Of a stretch of DNA of 36,844 nt, positions 8,283 to 15,945 are shown in pieces. The position numbers were made by a program, and so were the translations under genes. The notes under the pieces were generated by a model. The model searched no databases. It worked only from the letters and a program-made list of their open reading frames with translations, and had not been told where the DNA came from. The stretch's first letter is position 1; each line of letters starts with the position of its first letter. Source of the stretch: Verrucomicrobiota bacterium (GTDB lineage Bacteria; Verrucomicrobiota; Verrucomicrobiia; Chthoniobacterales; UBA10450); contig QHNB01000224.1 of the NCBI GenBank assembly GCA_003217965.1, positions 1 through 36,844 on the forward strand, written 5' to 3'.

Positions 8283-8669
8283 TCATGAATGACATCCGCA
8301 GCTTTCACCGCAACTGGCTTGGGCCCGAACGACAACTTCGACCTTGATCTCCTGCAACTCGAGCTGGTCGTGAATCGCCTGTAATAGCGCTAATGCCGGT
8401 TCTGTCGGCATTTGGTCGCAACGCAGTTCGATCCGTGTTTTCTTTCCCGCCAGCTCCGGATGTGCGCTCGTCATCTCGCCATCGAGAATGAAGGAAGCAT
8501 AGGCATTAAATTTCTCCTGAAGTTGATGCAGCTGTTCGTCACCGCCATCCCACGGCCGCGATTCATTCATTACCAGCAGCACCTCATCGTGCGCAGAATC
8601 AAATCCAAGAAGATCGATCACGGCTGGATTGACAAGACCGGCTAGGACTGAAGGGCCCTCACTACTCAT
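8283..8669 (-). CDS. DUF6572-like small cytoplasmic protein with a cysteine-rich tail
   Basis: The product has 128 residues with no signal peptide or membrane segment. The core from VIDLLGFDSAHDEVLLVMNESRPWDG to LQEKFNAYASFILDGE matches my memory of the DUF6572 pattern, whose function is unknown. The last residues, ASCGESCGCHS, carry three cysteines in a C-x3-C-x-C arrangement that could bind a metal. It is transcribed alone, opposite apt, and a perfect 12-base palindrome abuts its ATG. Confidence 0.72.
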   Translation of the reverse strand: MSSEGPSVLAGLVNPAVIDLLGFDSAHDEVLLVMNESRPWDGGDEQLHQLQEKFNAYASFILDGEMTSAHPELAGKKTRIELRCDQMPTEPALALLQAIHDQLELQEIKVEVVVRAQASCGESCGCHS

Positions 8670-8681
8670 AAAAGTACTTTT
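8670..8681. promoter_or_regulatory. Perfect 12-base palindrome next to a start codon
   Basis: AAAAGTACTTTT occupies the 12 bases immediately upstream of the ATG of the minus-strand DUF6572 gene. On that strand TATAAC, a possible -10 element, lies just upstream. It could be an operator or simply an AT-rich leader. Confidence 0.25.
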
Positions 8682-8724
8682 GTTATACGACGATTAACAC
8701 TTGCACTATGACAGATTACTTCTG

Positions 8725-8806
8725 TGATTCCGAGCGCAGCCGAGGAATCTCTCGCTATTTTCTCCTCAGAATAGCTAGAGATGTCTCGGCTTCCCTCGAC
8801 ATGACA
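8725..8806. repeat. Palindromic intergenic repeat, family R1, copy A
   Basis: GATTCCGAGCGCAGCCGAGG on the left is mirrored by GTCTCGGCTTCCCTCGACAT on the right, with an inner stem GCTATTTT/AGAATAGC. The unit resembles the TGTCATTCCGAGCG...CTCGACATGACA palindromes scattered through many soil-bacterial genomes. Another copy lies at 25196-25296 and a diverged one at 13285-13394. The right end supplies an ATG in frame with the following gene. Confidence 0.75.
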
Positions 8807-9685
8807 AAAAGGCCTTTCCGCGTCGGAAGTGTAGGAAGTTTGCTCTTACTCGCAATGACCTCGACCGCTTTCATAGCCGCGACACAAGCGCAGTTCACGC
8901 CCGGGATTCTGGCGAATGACAGTTATTGGGGCGACCGCAAAGCTGAGTTCGACTTTTACGAGGGCCAGCTCATGCGGGACGCTCAGCTGCGCAAGTGCGA
9001 AGTCCTGCACATTTTCTTTCGGGAACGGATCGACCCGAAAACATTCACGCGCGTCGATGATGCAACACGCGCCGATGCCGTCACAGCGATTCGAATGAAT
9101 CAAATTTGGTCGGTGCCGATCGGGATGTTTGTCGAGCAGGGGTCGATCACTGCACATTGCCGAGTCGATTCAGGCGTGCTCGCCCGCTTAACATTTGTCG
9201 GCACAGACAGTTTTGGAAACGCCGTGAAAAAGGTTGAATGGACCGGCTCGACTTTCAATTACATGAGCGACACCTACCGAGACGGCACCACCACCAGCCC
9301 AATCTCGCCGCTAGTAAACTCGTTCTTTTACGACGAACTTCCGATGCGGGTGCGGACGATCGATTGGTCAAAGCCGCCGGTGGACTTTGAAATACAACTG
9401 GCGCCGACGCTCGCGCGGTTCCGAAGCGATCACATCGAGTTCAAACCAGCGCGAATCTCATGGAAGCCAATCGACAAGACGATTGAAGTGAGCGCGCAAC
9501 ACTCAGGGGGAATCGATCGTTTCGTGCTTGACCGCGATTTTCCCTTTTTACTTCGCGAATGGCAGATGGCCGATGGTTCGAAACTCAAATTAAAACGTGG
9601 ATTGAAAGCCGATTACTGGAACTACAGCAAAGAAGGCGATCGAGAGAGGGCGTTGAAGAACCCGATGTTGCAGCATCCCGATTGA
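8801..9685 (+). CDS. Secreted protein of unknown function
   Basis: I do not recognise this family. From ATG 8801 the product has 294 residues. A short basic start (MTKRPFR) and a hydrophobic stretch (GSLLLLAMTSTAFIAATQA) look like a signal peptide, cut near TQA-Q. The mature part has no further membrane span and reads as mostly beta-rich segments, such as SITAHCRVDSGVLARLTFVG and VDFEIQLAPTLARF. Two cysteines are visible, in KCEVLHIFF and HCRVD. An open frame extends upstream to 8708 but only through repeat copy A, so those residues are probably not coding. The start at 8801 lies in the terminal ATGACA of that repeat, and a later ATG at 8855 is also possible. It lies before queF on the same strand, with no evident link. 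Confidence 0.75.
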   Translation: MTKRPFRVGSVGSLLLLAMTSTAFIAATQAQFTPGILANDSYWGDRKAEFDFYEGQLMRDAQLRKCEVLHIFFRERIDPKTFTRVDDATRADAVTAIRMNQIWSVPIGMFVEQGSITAHCRVDSGVLARLTFVGTDSFGNAVKKVEWTGSTFNYMSDTYRDGTTTSPISPLVNSFFYDELPMRVRTIDWSKPPVDFEIQLAPTLARFRSDHIEFKPARISWKPIDKTIEVSAQHSGGIDRFVLDRDFPFLLREWQMADGSKLKLKRGLKADYWNYSKEGDRERALKNPMLQHPD

Positions 9686-9712
9686 TGACACCGGCTTTGG
9701 TGAGGCTTCGCC

Positions 9713-9731
9713 GGCGATTGGGTCAATCGCC
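9713..9731. terminator. Hairpin between the secreted-protein gene and queF
   Basis: GGCGATTG and CAATCGCC form a perfect 8-pair stem with a 3-base loop. No T-run follows. It could be a terminator relying on other factors or a REP-like element. Confidence 0.35.
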
Positions 9732-9815
9732 CTACGGTCTTCCTCAAGCAAATCGGCCAATTAGCTATCATAACGCTGCTCGTCATGGCGCTGATAACCA
9801 ATTAAGCTTGCGATT

Positions 9816-10256
9816 ATGAGCAGGAACACGAGGAAACCTGGACGACTCACCCTTCTCGGCCACAGCGAAGCGCGAATCCCAGCCTCGCCAGCAGAAGCGC
9901 AGCTTGAAACTTTTCCGAACCCGGCCCGCCACAGGTTCTGGATCCACTTCGAAACCTCCGATTTCACGTCGCTCTGCCCTGTCACCGGCCAGGCGGATTT
10001 CGCCAAAATCGAGATTGACTACATGCCGAATAAGCTCTGTGTCGAAAGTAAGTCGCTGAAATTCTATCTCGCCTCGTTTCGTAATGAACGCGCCTTTAAC
10101 GAAGCCATCACAAACCGTATTTTGGATGATTTCGTGCGTGCTTGTGCTCCGCGGGAAGCGATCGTCACGGCGGCGTTTTCTGCACGCGGCGGGATCAGTT
10201 TGACGGTCCGCGTAGCCTTCCCCGACGCAGCGAAGTCCGGCCAAAATGGCCGATGA
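9816..10256 (+). CDS. queF: NADPH-dependent preQ0 reductase
   Basis: The enzyme reduces 7-cyano-7-deazaguanine (preQ0) to preQ1 for queuosine in tRNA. The 146-residue length is that of the short, single-domain QueF type. The motif SLCPVTGQADF puts the nucleophilic cysteine at 54 and the catalytic aspartate at 61. CVESKSLKFYLASFRNE (75-91) is the family substrate motif. The first 25 residues are unconserved. The stop overlaps the queC start in ATGA, so the two pathway genes are coupled. I found no convincing preQ1 riboswitch in the 130 bases upstream. Confidence 0.95.
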   Translation: MSRNTRKPGRLTLLGHSEARIPASPAEAQLETFPNPARHRFWIHFETSDFTSLCPVTGQADFAKIEIDYMPNKLCVESKSLKFYLASFRNERAFNEAITNRILDDFVRACAPREAIVTAAFSARGGISLTVRVAFPDAAKSGQNGR

Positions 10257-10936
10257 AGCGCGCCGTTATTCTACTAAGTGGCGGGCTTGATTCAGCCACA
10301 ACACTCGCAATAGCAAAGCACGAGGGCTACGAGATTTTTCCTCTCTCGTTCGAATACGGGCAGCGTCATCGCGTCGAGATCGATTCGGCCAAGCAAATCG
10401 TGCAAAGCCTTGGCGTGCGTGAGCATCGGATCGTGAAAATCGATTTGCGCGTCTTTGGCGGGTCGGCCTTAACTGATACGATTGAAGTTCCAAAACGTCG
10501 CAGTGATAGCGAGATCGCCGGCCAAATCCCAGTTACTTACGTGCCGGCACGAAACACAATTTTTCTTAGCTATGCGTTGGCCTGGGCTGAGACGATCGAA
10601 GCCCGCGACATTTTTATTGGCGTTAACGCGCGGGACTACAGTGGATATCCCGATTGTCGCCCCGAATTTATCAAACAATTCGAGCGGCTTGCGAATGTCG
10701 GCACGAAGGCCGGCATTTCGGGTGAGCGCTTTCGCATTCATACCCCTCTAATCGCAATGAACAAACCCGAGATTATCCGAAAAGGGGAGGAGCTCGGCGT
10801 CGATTTCTCGATCACTCACAGCTGTTATGATCCGGAACCCGACGGAACAGCCTGCGGCGAATGTGATTCGTGCCGCCTGCGGCGCCGTGGTTTTCAGGAT
10901 GCCGGGATAAATGATCCCCTGCGCTACGCACATTAG
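10253..10936 (+). CDS. queC: 7-cyano-7-deazaguanine synthase
   Basis: The enzyme turns 7-carboxy-7-deazaguanine and ammonia into preQ0 using ATP, one step before QueF. The 227-residue product starts MKRAVILLSGGLDSATT, the N-type ATP pyrophosphatase loop, and has FEYGQRH, VPARNTIFLSYALAWAE and GVNARDYSGYPDCRPEF. The zinc site is the cysteine cluster HSCYDPEPDG followed by CGECDSC. I chose the ATG at 10253, within the queF stop. A longer frame from 10142 only shadows queF. queD and queE are not in the window. Confidence 0.97.
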   Translation: MKRAVILLSGGLDSATTLAIAKHEGYEIFPLSFEYGQRHRVEIDSAKQIVQSLGVREHRIVKIDLRVFGGSALTDTIEVPKRRSDSEIAGQIPVTYVPARNTIFLSYALAWAETIEARDIFIGVNARDYSGYPDCRPEFIKQFERLANVGTKAGISGERFRIHTPLIAMNKPEIIRKGEELGVDFSITHSCYDPEPDGTACGECDSCRLRRRGFQDAGINDPLRYAH

Positions 10937-10961
10937 TTCGACGGAAACTCGTAAACGCTCA

Positions 10962-10982
10962 GGGCTCCCGAAAAAGGGGCCC
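10962..10982. terminator. Hairpin between convergent queC and the NlpC/P60 gene
   Basis: GGGCTCC at 10962-10968 pairs with GGGGCCC at 10976-10982 (one G-U), with loop CGAAAAA. No clear T-run follows on either strand. Its place between two gene ends favours a bidirectional terminator. Confidence 0.35.
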
Positions 10983-11006
10983 GCAATTAGGAACGACGCG
11001 ATCGAG

Positions 11007-11903
11007 TTAGTCGCGTAAGCCCGGGATATGACCATAACCAATAAAGGTCGGCCCCGGCTTGCCGCTCTCCCCAGTATTGCGGCGCTCAACTTTAAAATCG
11101 AACACGCTGACACCATTGCGCGATTGTCCCTGATAAATCCGTCCATCGCTCGCCCCGACCATCACTCTCGCGCCCGATTTTTTCTCTCGGCCAAGATAGA
11201 TCATGGCGTGGGTAATTGGCGGATCCCGTTCGATCGAATAGGTGCCGGTCCAAAAAAGGAGATCACCCGGCTTCAGATTTTCCATTTCAAACGAATCGTC
11301 TTTCCGACTCAACACCGGTTCAAATTTTCCGATGCGACGCAGCCAAACATATTGCTGGCTGGAATCTCGCGGCACATCTCCCACGCCGTTTTGTTTGAGC
11401 ACATAATAAACGAAGCCCGAACAATCCATCCCGCCGGCGGACGGATCAGCCGAGCCGTACTTGTAGTCCAAATTACGGGTTGTTGGTGCGCCGTTCTTCT
11501 TGTGCACCGCCTCGGGTGAAGTCGAGGGCGAATGCTCTGGTGTCGGCGTTTCAGCTACAGCAGGACTCGGCGTAGGCGTCTCTGTTGATTTTGCTGAGGC
11601 TTTCGATTTTTTCTTTTTCGACGGACTGCCACTAGGGTTCACCGCGGTCGATTCTTCGGGAACCGGAGAGGCGGACGCTTTTCGCTTCCCATGTGGTGTC
11701 GGAGAAGGTGAAGCTTTCTTGCCCGACGCGGTTGGTGATGGCGTTTCTCTTTTAGTTGTTGTCTTCTTTTTCTTCCGGGCGGGCGTCGGTGTCGGAGTGG
11801 AAAAAATCTTCTTAAGCGTATTGCCGATCGATTCCTCGGCTCGAACTGGACCCGCAATCGATAGAATCAGAGCAGTCGCAATTAACGTACGCAAAAACAT
11901 CAC
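11007..11903 (-). CDS. Secreted NlpC/P60 (C40) peptidoglycan hydrolase with a long Pro/Ser/Thr/Lys linker
   Basis: The product has 298 residues. MMFLRTLIATALILSIAGPVRA is a signal peptide. Residues about 35-138 form a low-complexity linker of repeated SPTP/KKKK/ASPSPTP units. Residues about 140-298 are the catalytic domain: YKYGSADPSAGGMDCSGFVYYVLK with nucleophile Cys161, GDLLFW, and ITHAMIYLG with His232. Such enzymes cut gamma-D-glutamyl-diaminopimelate bonds in cell-wall peptides. The basic, proline-rich linker may hold the enzyme in the wall. The linker is repetitive DNA, so its exact length may vary between strains or assemblies. It is transcribed alone. Confidence 0.93.
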   Translation of the reverse strand: MMFLRTLIATALILSIAGPVRAEESIGNTLKKIFSTPTPTPARKKKKTTTKRETPSPTASGKKASPSPTPHGKRKASASPVPEESTAVNPSGSPSKKKKSKASAKSTETPTPSPAVAETPTPEHSPSTSPEAVHKKNGAPTTRNLDYKYGSADPSAGGMDCSGFVYYVLKQNGVGDVPRDSSQQYVWLRRIGKFEPVLSRKDDSFEMENLKPGDLLFWTGTYSIERDPPITHAMIYLGREKKSGARVMVGASDGRIYQGQSRNGVSVFDFKVERRNTGESGKPGPTFIGYGHIPGLRD

Positions 11904-11919
11904 GGCTGATTAGACGCAA

Positions 11920-13254
11920 TTAGCCGGCGATTTCTTGAAGGACTGCTTTATTAATCCGAATCCCGGCATCGAGATTCTCCAGCGGAAAATTCTCATTTGG
12001 CGAATGAGCCCGACAGTCGGGCAGCGCGAGTCCGAGCAAGAGTGTTTCGACGCCGAGAATCCTTCGAAAATCAGAAACGATCGGAATGCTGCCTCCTTCC
12101 CGGATAAGCACTGGATTACGATCGAAGGCGTGTTTGAGCGCGTTTTGCGCCGCTTTGCCGTACTTGGAGTGGGGATCGGTGAGATACCACGGGCCGGAAT
12201 GGCCAGCTGTCATGTCAAGGCGAACTCCCGGTTGGCAATTTTTTTGGAAATGCTCCTGCGCCAGTGCAGTAATTTTGTCCCCAGCTTGATTCGGAACGAG
12301 GCGGAAAGTCAGCTTGGCGAATGCTTCGCGACCGATCACTGTCTTGGTGCCTCGACCTTGATAACCGCCACTGAAACCGTTGACCTCCGCTGTCGGTCGC
12401 GACCAAATCCGCTCAAGAGTGGAAAAGCCTTTTTCGCCAAATAACTGCGGGACCCCAGTATCCTTGAGGATTTCTTTGTCCACATTTACCGGCACTTTTC
12501 GCCACATCTCGCGCTCCCAATTTGGGAGCGGCAAAACATCGTCATAGAATCCTGCAATGGCGATATGACCCTCGGAATCGTGCAAAGTCGCAAGCAACTG
12601 GGCGAGGGCAGTGAGCGGGTTCGCCACCGCACCACCATAAATCCCAGAGTGAAGGTCAATCTTGGGTCCACTCACTTTCAACTCCAGAGCAGCAACGCCA
12701 CGTAATCCATAGCTCATCGTGGGGACTCCACGAGCGACCATCCCGGTATCGGAAACGACGACGACATCGCACTTCAACGCGTTTTGGTTCTGCGAGAGAA
12801 AATTTCCCAGATTACCGCTTCCAATTTCCTCTTCGCCTTCGATTACAAAATGCAGATTTACCGGTAAATCGCCAGCCGCTTCGATCTGTTCCTGAGCACC
12901 GAGGATGTGCGAAAGAATTTGGCCCTTGTTATCGGTCGCGCCGCGGGCAAACACATAGCCGTTCTTCAAGACCGGCTCGAACGGGGGCGATTCCCAAAGC
13001 TCGAGAGGATCGGGTGGCTGCACATCGTAGTGACCGTAGATCAACACGGTATGACGACCGGCCTTGTGCTTGTTTTGCGCCCAGACTACCGGGTGACCGG
13101 GAGTTGGATGCAATCTCGCCGAAAGTCCCATTCTAGTCAGTTTTTCGACTAGCCAATGGGCGCACTCGGAAACCTTTTCTGAGTAATCGTTGTCGGTCGA
13201 GATGCTGGGAAAACGCAGAAATTGATAAAAATCCTCGAGATGAGTTGCGCGCAT
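11920..13254 (-). CDS. M20-family dipeptidase (metallopeptidase)
   Basis: The product has 444 residues and no signal peptide. Metal-site motifs of the M20 family are present: VLIYGHYDVQPPDP, YVFARGATDNKGQILSHILGA, VIEGEEEIGS, and near the end REGGSIPIVSDF and ALPDCRAHSPNENF. The length and the order of motifs fit the carnosinase-like dipeptidases (PepV/CNDP type), cytoplasmic zinc enzymes that cleave short peptides. The ATG at 13254 gives the usual family start MRATHLEDFYQFLRFPSIS. The open frame extends to 13482, but only through repeat sequence. It is divergent from gamma-glutamyltransferase, and both could serve peptide or glutathione breakdown. Confidence 0.93.
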   Translation of the reverse strand: MRATHLEDFYQFLRFPSISTDNDYSEKVSECAHWLVEKLTRMGLSARLHPTPGHPVVWAQNKHKAGRHTVLIYGHYDVQPPDPLELWESPPFEPVLKNGYVFARGATDNKGQILSHILGAQEQIEAAGDLPVNLHFVIEGEEEIGSGNLGNFLSQNQNALKCDVVVVSDTGMVARGVPTMSYGLRGVAALELKVSGPKIDLHSGIYGGAVANPLTALAQLLATLHDSEGHIAIAGFYDDVLPLPNWEREMWRKVPVNVDKEILKDTGVPQLFGEKGFSTLERIWSRPTAEVNGFSGGYQGRGTKTVIGREAFAKLTFRLVPNQAGDKITALAQEHFQKNCQPGVRLDMTAGHSGPWYLTDPHSKYGKAAQNALKHAFDRNPVLIREGGSIPIVSDFRRILGVETLLLGLALPDCRAHSPNENFPLENLDAGIRINKAVLQEIAG

Positions 13255-13284
13255 GAGGCTGATGTTAGTGCGCCTATTCAGGAT

Positions 13285-13394
13285 TGTCATCCTGAGCCCG
13301 GCAGAGGCCGAGGGATTTTCGCTAGCCCGTCGTTTACTGAAGGTAAGCTGGAGATCGCCGTTTACGGGAGCCATCGCATTCACTTGGGATGACA
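13285..13394. repeat. Diverged palindromic repeat, family R1, copy C
   Basis: TGTCATCCTGAG at the left end is mirrored by CTTGGGATGACA at the right end, 110 bases overall. The left part continues CCCGGCAGAGGCCGAGGGAT, like common soil-bacterial repeats. The middle is not obviously palindromic, so the copy is decayed or interrupted. It fills the divergent gap between the M20 peptidase and gamma-glutamyltransferase, and its right end contains an ATG in frame with the latter. Confidence 0.55.
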
Positions 13395-15245
13395 GCGATG
13401 CTACGCTTCTGCATGTCTCGAAAATTTGGGGGCGGCATCTTGGGGTTGATAGCTTGCTTCTATGCGACCATCGCCACCGCACAGATCGATCGCATTACCG
13501 GCAAGCCTTTTGCAACCCGATCACAGGTGCTTGGCCGGCACGGCATGGTTTGCACGAGTGTTCCGGCCGCAACGCAAGTTGGACTTGATATTTTGAAGCG
13601 CGGCGGGAGCGCCGTGGACGCCGCCATCGCCGCAAATGCCACTCTTGGACTAACGGAACCAGTCTCGAATGGCATCGGTGGCGATCTCTTCGCCATCGTT
13701 TACAGCGCAAAAGAAAACAAACTCTACGGCATCAATGGCAGCGGTCGTTCACCGCTTGGCTTGAGTTACGAGCAGATGAAAGCGGAGCTGGCGAAGCTAA
13801 AACGCGAGACGATTCCACCAACTGGAATGTTGCCGATCAGTGTGCCGGGCACAGTCGATGCATGGTTCGAGCTGCACAAAAAATTCGGCAAACTGAAACT
13901 GACCGACGATCTCGCGCCTGCCATTCATTACGCCGAAGAAGGTTTCCCGGTTACCCAGTTGATTGCCTATTATTGGGCATTCGGCCCGCGCATCTACAAA
14001 GGTTTACCCGGCGCCTTTCTCCAAACTTACACCCTCGATGGTAAGGGGCGGACACCAGCCGAAGGCGACATTTTCAAGAATCCGGCGCTAGGGAACACAC
14101 TACGATTGATTGGCGAACGCGGCCGCGACGTTTTCTATAAAGGTGAAATCGCGGAGAAAATCGATGCATTCATGCAGGCAAATGGCGGCTGGCTGCGCAA
14201 GGTCGATTTCGAGAAACATACGAGCACCTGGGTAGAACCGGTTTCGACTAATTATCGCGGTTACGATGTGTTCGAGTTGCCGCCGAACGGGCAGGGTGTT
14301 GCCACGCTGCAGATCCTCAACATTCTCGAAGGATTCGATCTGCGCGCCATGGGCCGCAATTCACCTGAGACGCTGCACACGATGATCGAAGCGAAGAAAA
14401 TCGCCTGGGCTGATCGGGCTAAATACTACGCCGACCCGGATTTTGCCAAAATTCCGCTCACCGGTTTGCTTTCGAAGAGTTACGCGGCCGAGCGCCGGAA
14501 ATTTATCGACCCGAATCATGCCGCCAAGACCGTTGCAGCAGGGAATCCGCCCTCTGATGGAGCATCCAACTCTCGACCCATGGGAATCGAGTCAGTCCGG
14601 TACGAGCAGGCCGGAAGGCAGTTTGCCGGGACAGGCGAGGACGCCCGTCTTCCGGACGGCGATACCATTTATATGTGCACGGCTGATGACGAGGGGAACA
14701 TGGTTTCACTGATCCAAAGCAATTATCGCGGCATGGGTAGCGGTATCGTGGTGCCAGGACTTGGGTTCATGTTTCAAGATCGTGGTGAACTCTTCTCGAT
14801 GCAGGCTAGTCATGCCAACGTTTACGCGCCGGGCAAGCGACCGTTCCACACCATCATTCCCGGCTTTGTGATGAAAGATGGCAAGCCGTGGGAAGCATTC
14901 GGAGTGATGGGCGGCGGCATGCAACCGCAAGGACACGTCCAAGTGCTCACCAGTCAGATTGATTTCGGCCTTGGTCTACAGGAAGCTGGGGATGCTTCCC
15001 GCTGGCAACACGAGGGCGATAGCGAACCGACTGACGAAAAGATGACAAACGGCGGGTACGTGGAAGTGGAAAGTGGAATTCCCTACGAGACGGTCCGCGA
15101 GCTGAAGAAACGCGGGCACGATGTCCGCGTCGACGTTGGGGGCTATGGCGGCTATCAAGCCATTAAGGTCGAGATGCATGATGGCCAGCGCGTCTATGCC
15201 GGGGCGAGCGAATCGCGCAAGGACGGGCAGGCTGCCGGATACTAA
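13389..15245 (+). CDS. ggt: Gamma-glutamyltransferase (secreted)
   Basis: The enzyme transfers or hydrolyses gamma-glutamyl groups, as in glutathione breakdown. The precursor has 618 residues. The first 31 or so look like a signal peptide (FGGGILGLIACFYATIATAQ). The N-terminal block GGSAVDAAIAANATLGLTEPVSNGIGGDLFAIV is typical. The expected self-cleavage threonine is Thr426 in DGDTIYMCTADDEGNMVSLIQS, which would split the protein into large and small subunits. The later glycine motif GVMGGGMQPQGHVQVL is present. The sequence is closer to YwrD-like than to E. coli Ggt. ATGs at 13389, 13398 and 13413 are all possible starts, and the first lies inside repeat copy C. Confidence 0.95.
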   Translation: MTAMLRFCMSRKFGGGILGLIACFYATIATAQIDRITGKPFATRSQVLGRHGMVCTSVPAATQVGLDILKRGGSAVDAAIAANATLGLTEPVSNGIGGDLFAIVYSAKENKLYGINGSGRSPLGLSYEQMKAELAKLKRETIPPTGMLPISVPGTVDAWFELHKKFGKLKLTDDLAPAIHYAEEGFPVTQLIAYYWAFGPRIYKGLPGAFLQTYTLDGKGRTPAEGDIFKNPALGNTLRLIGERGRDVFYKGEIAEKIDAFMQANGGWLRKVDFEKHTSTWVEPVSTNYRGYDVFELPPNGQGVATLQILNILEGFDLRAMGRNSPETLHTMIEAKKIAWADRAKYYADPDFAKIPLTGLLSKSYAAERRKFIDPNHAAKTVAAGNPPSDGASNSRPMGIESVRYEQAGRQFAGTGEDARLPDGDTIYMCTADDEGNMVSLIQSNYRGMGSGIVVPGLGFMFQDRGELFSMQASHANVYAPGKRPFHTIIPGFVMKDGKPWEAFGVMGGGMQPQGHVQVLTSQIDFGLGLQEAGDASRWQHEGDSEPTDEKMTNGGYVEVESGIPYETVRELKKRGHDVRVDVGGYGGYQAIKVEMHDGQRVYAGASESRKDGQAAGY

Positions 15246-15290
15246 TCCAGGACCGCTGTCGTTTTCGCTAGTGCGAATGCGGGAGCCGAA

Positions 15291-15749
15291 TCAGATATGA
15301 CGTTTAAATGGCTGGATCAAACGAGCAGCTGCGGAAAGAGCCGTGTTCGTCGCGCTCTCGCTTGAAGAAGGAGGATCGGTTTTCAGGATTTCTTCCACGC
15401 AGCCTAGAAGCTGATCCCGACGGAGTGGCTTCGCGATGAATCTGTACCCTCCAATCCGGTTGGACGCCGCTTCCTCTCCAGAGACCAAGCCAGTAAAAAA
15501 AACGATAGGTGTGCCCTGCAACAACGCATCACTTTCAATTTGGTGCGCGATATCACCACCGTCGAGATCTGGCATCATGACATCTAAAAAGATCAAATCA
15601 GGGCGAAACCATCGCGCGGTGGCGAAAGCGTTACGGCTGTTGTTCTCCTCTTCGACAGAATAATTGCCACTCGTTTCCAGTAGGACTTTCACCGCCCGCG
15701 TGACGGATGGATCATCGTCAATTATGAGGATCCGCTTTGTCATGGTCAT
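15291..15749 (-). CDS. Stand-alone CheY-like response regulator
   Basis: The product has 152 residues and only a receiver domain. The acidic pocket is IIDDDPS (9-15), the phospho-acceptor is Asp56 in LIFLDVMMPDLDG, with Thr86 in VFFTGL and Lys107 in FIAKPL. No DNA-binding or enzymatic output domain follows; the tail after 125 is Ser/Ala-rich. No histidine kinase is nearby, so partners are unknown. The start could be 15749 or 15743. It is convergent with ggt. Confidence 0.93.
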   Translation of the reverse strand: MTMTKRILIIDDDPSVTRAVKVLLETSGNYSVEEENNSRNAFATARWFRPDLIFLDVMMPDLDGGDIAHQIESDALLQGTPIVFFTGLVSGEEAASNRIGGYRFIAKPLRRDQLLGCVEEILKTDPPSSSESATNTALSAAARLIQPFKRHI

Positions 15750-15755
15750 AGAATG

Positions 15756-15791
15756 GTGTCAAACAGTGTCAGACCCGAGCACACGGTGTGC
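15756..15791. promoter_or_regulatory. Direct repeat and palindrome upstream of the response regulator
   Basis: GTGTCA occurs at 15756-15761 and 15766-15771, exactly 10 bases apart. A perfect palindrome, GCACAC-G-GTGTGC, lies at 15779-15791. The position in the divergent gap of about 195 bases before the permease suggests an operator. Which protein binds it is unknown. Confidence 0.35.
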
Positions 15792-15945
15792 CCTTCGACG
15801 GCAACTCGTTAACAGGGATCGCGATGACTGGGCTTCCCTCCCCGGACACGGCAAGAGGAAAACGAGTCATTACCGCGGTTGAGGCGCGGCTTATTCGCAC
15901 CTGTTACGATGGTCGACCTTGTTTCACGCCCTGAATTCACACACG

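Noticed and set aside
8708..8800. First 31 codons of the longest frame of the secreted protein
   Set aside because: They are encoded by repeat copy A and would place a charged segment before the signal peptide.
9686..9815. preQ1 riboswitch before queF
   Set aside because: I see a hairpin at 9713-9731 but not the small H-type pseudoknot pattern with its A-rich tail.
10142..10252. Upstream extension of queC
   Set aside because: It shadows queF in another frame. The ATGA overlap and family alignment support the start at 10253.
11500..11913. Plus-strand frame opposite the NlpC/P60 linker
   Set aside because: It is the antisense of the repetitive Pro/Ser/Lys linker, giving a Gly/Val-rich and Phe-rich translation without family features.
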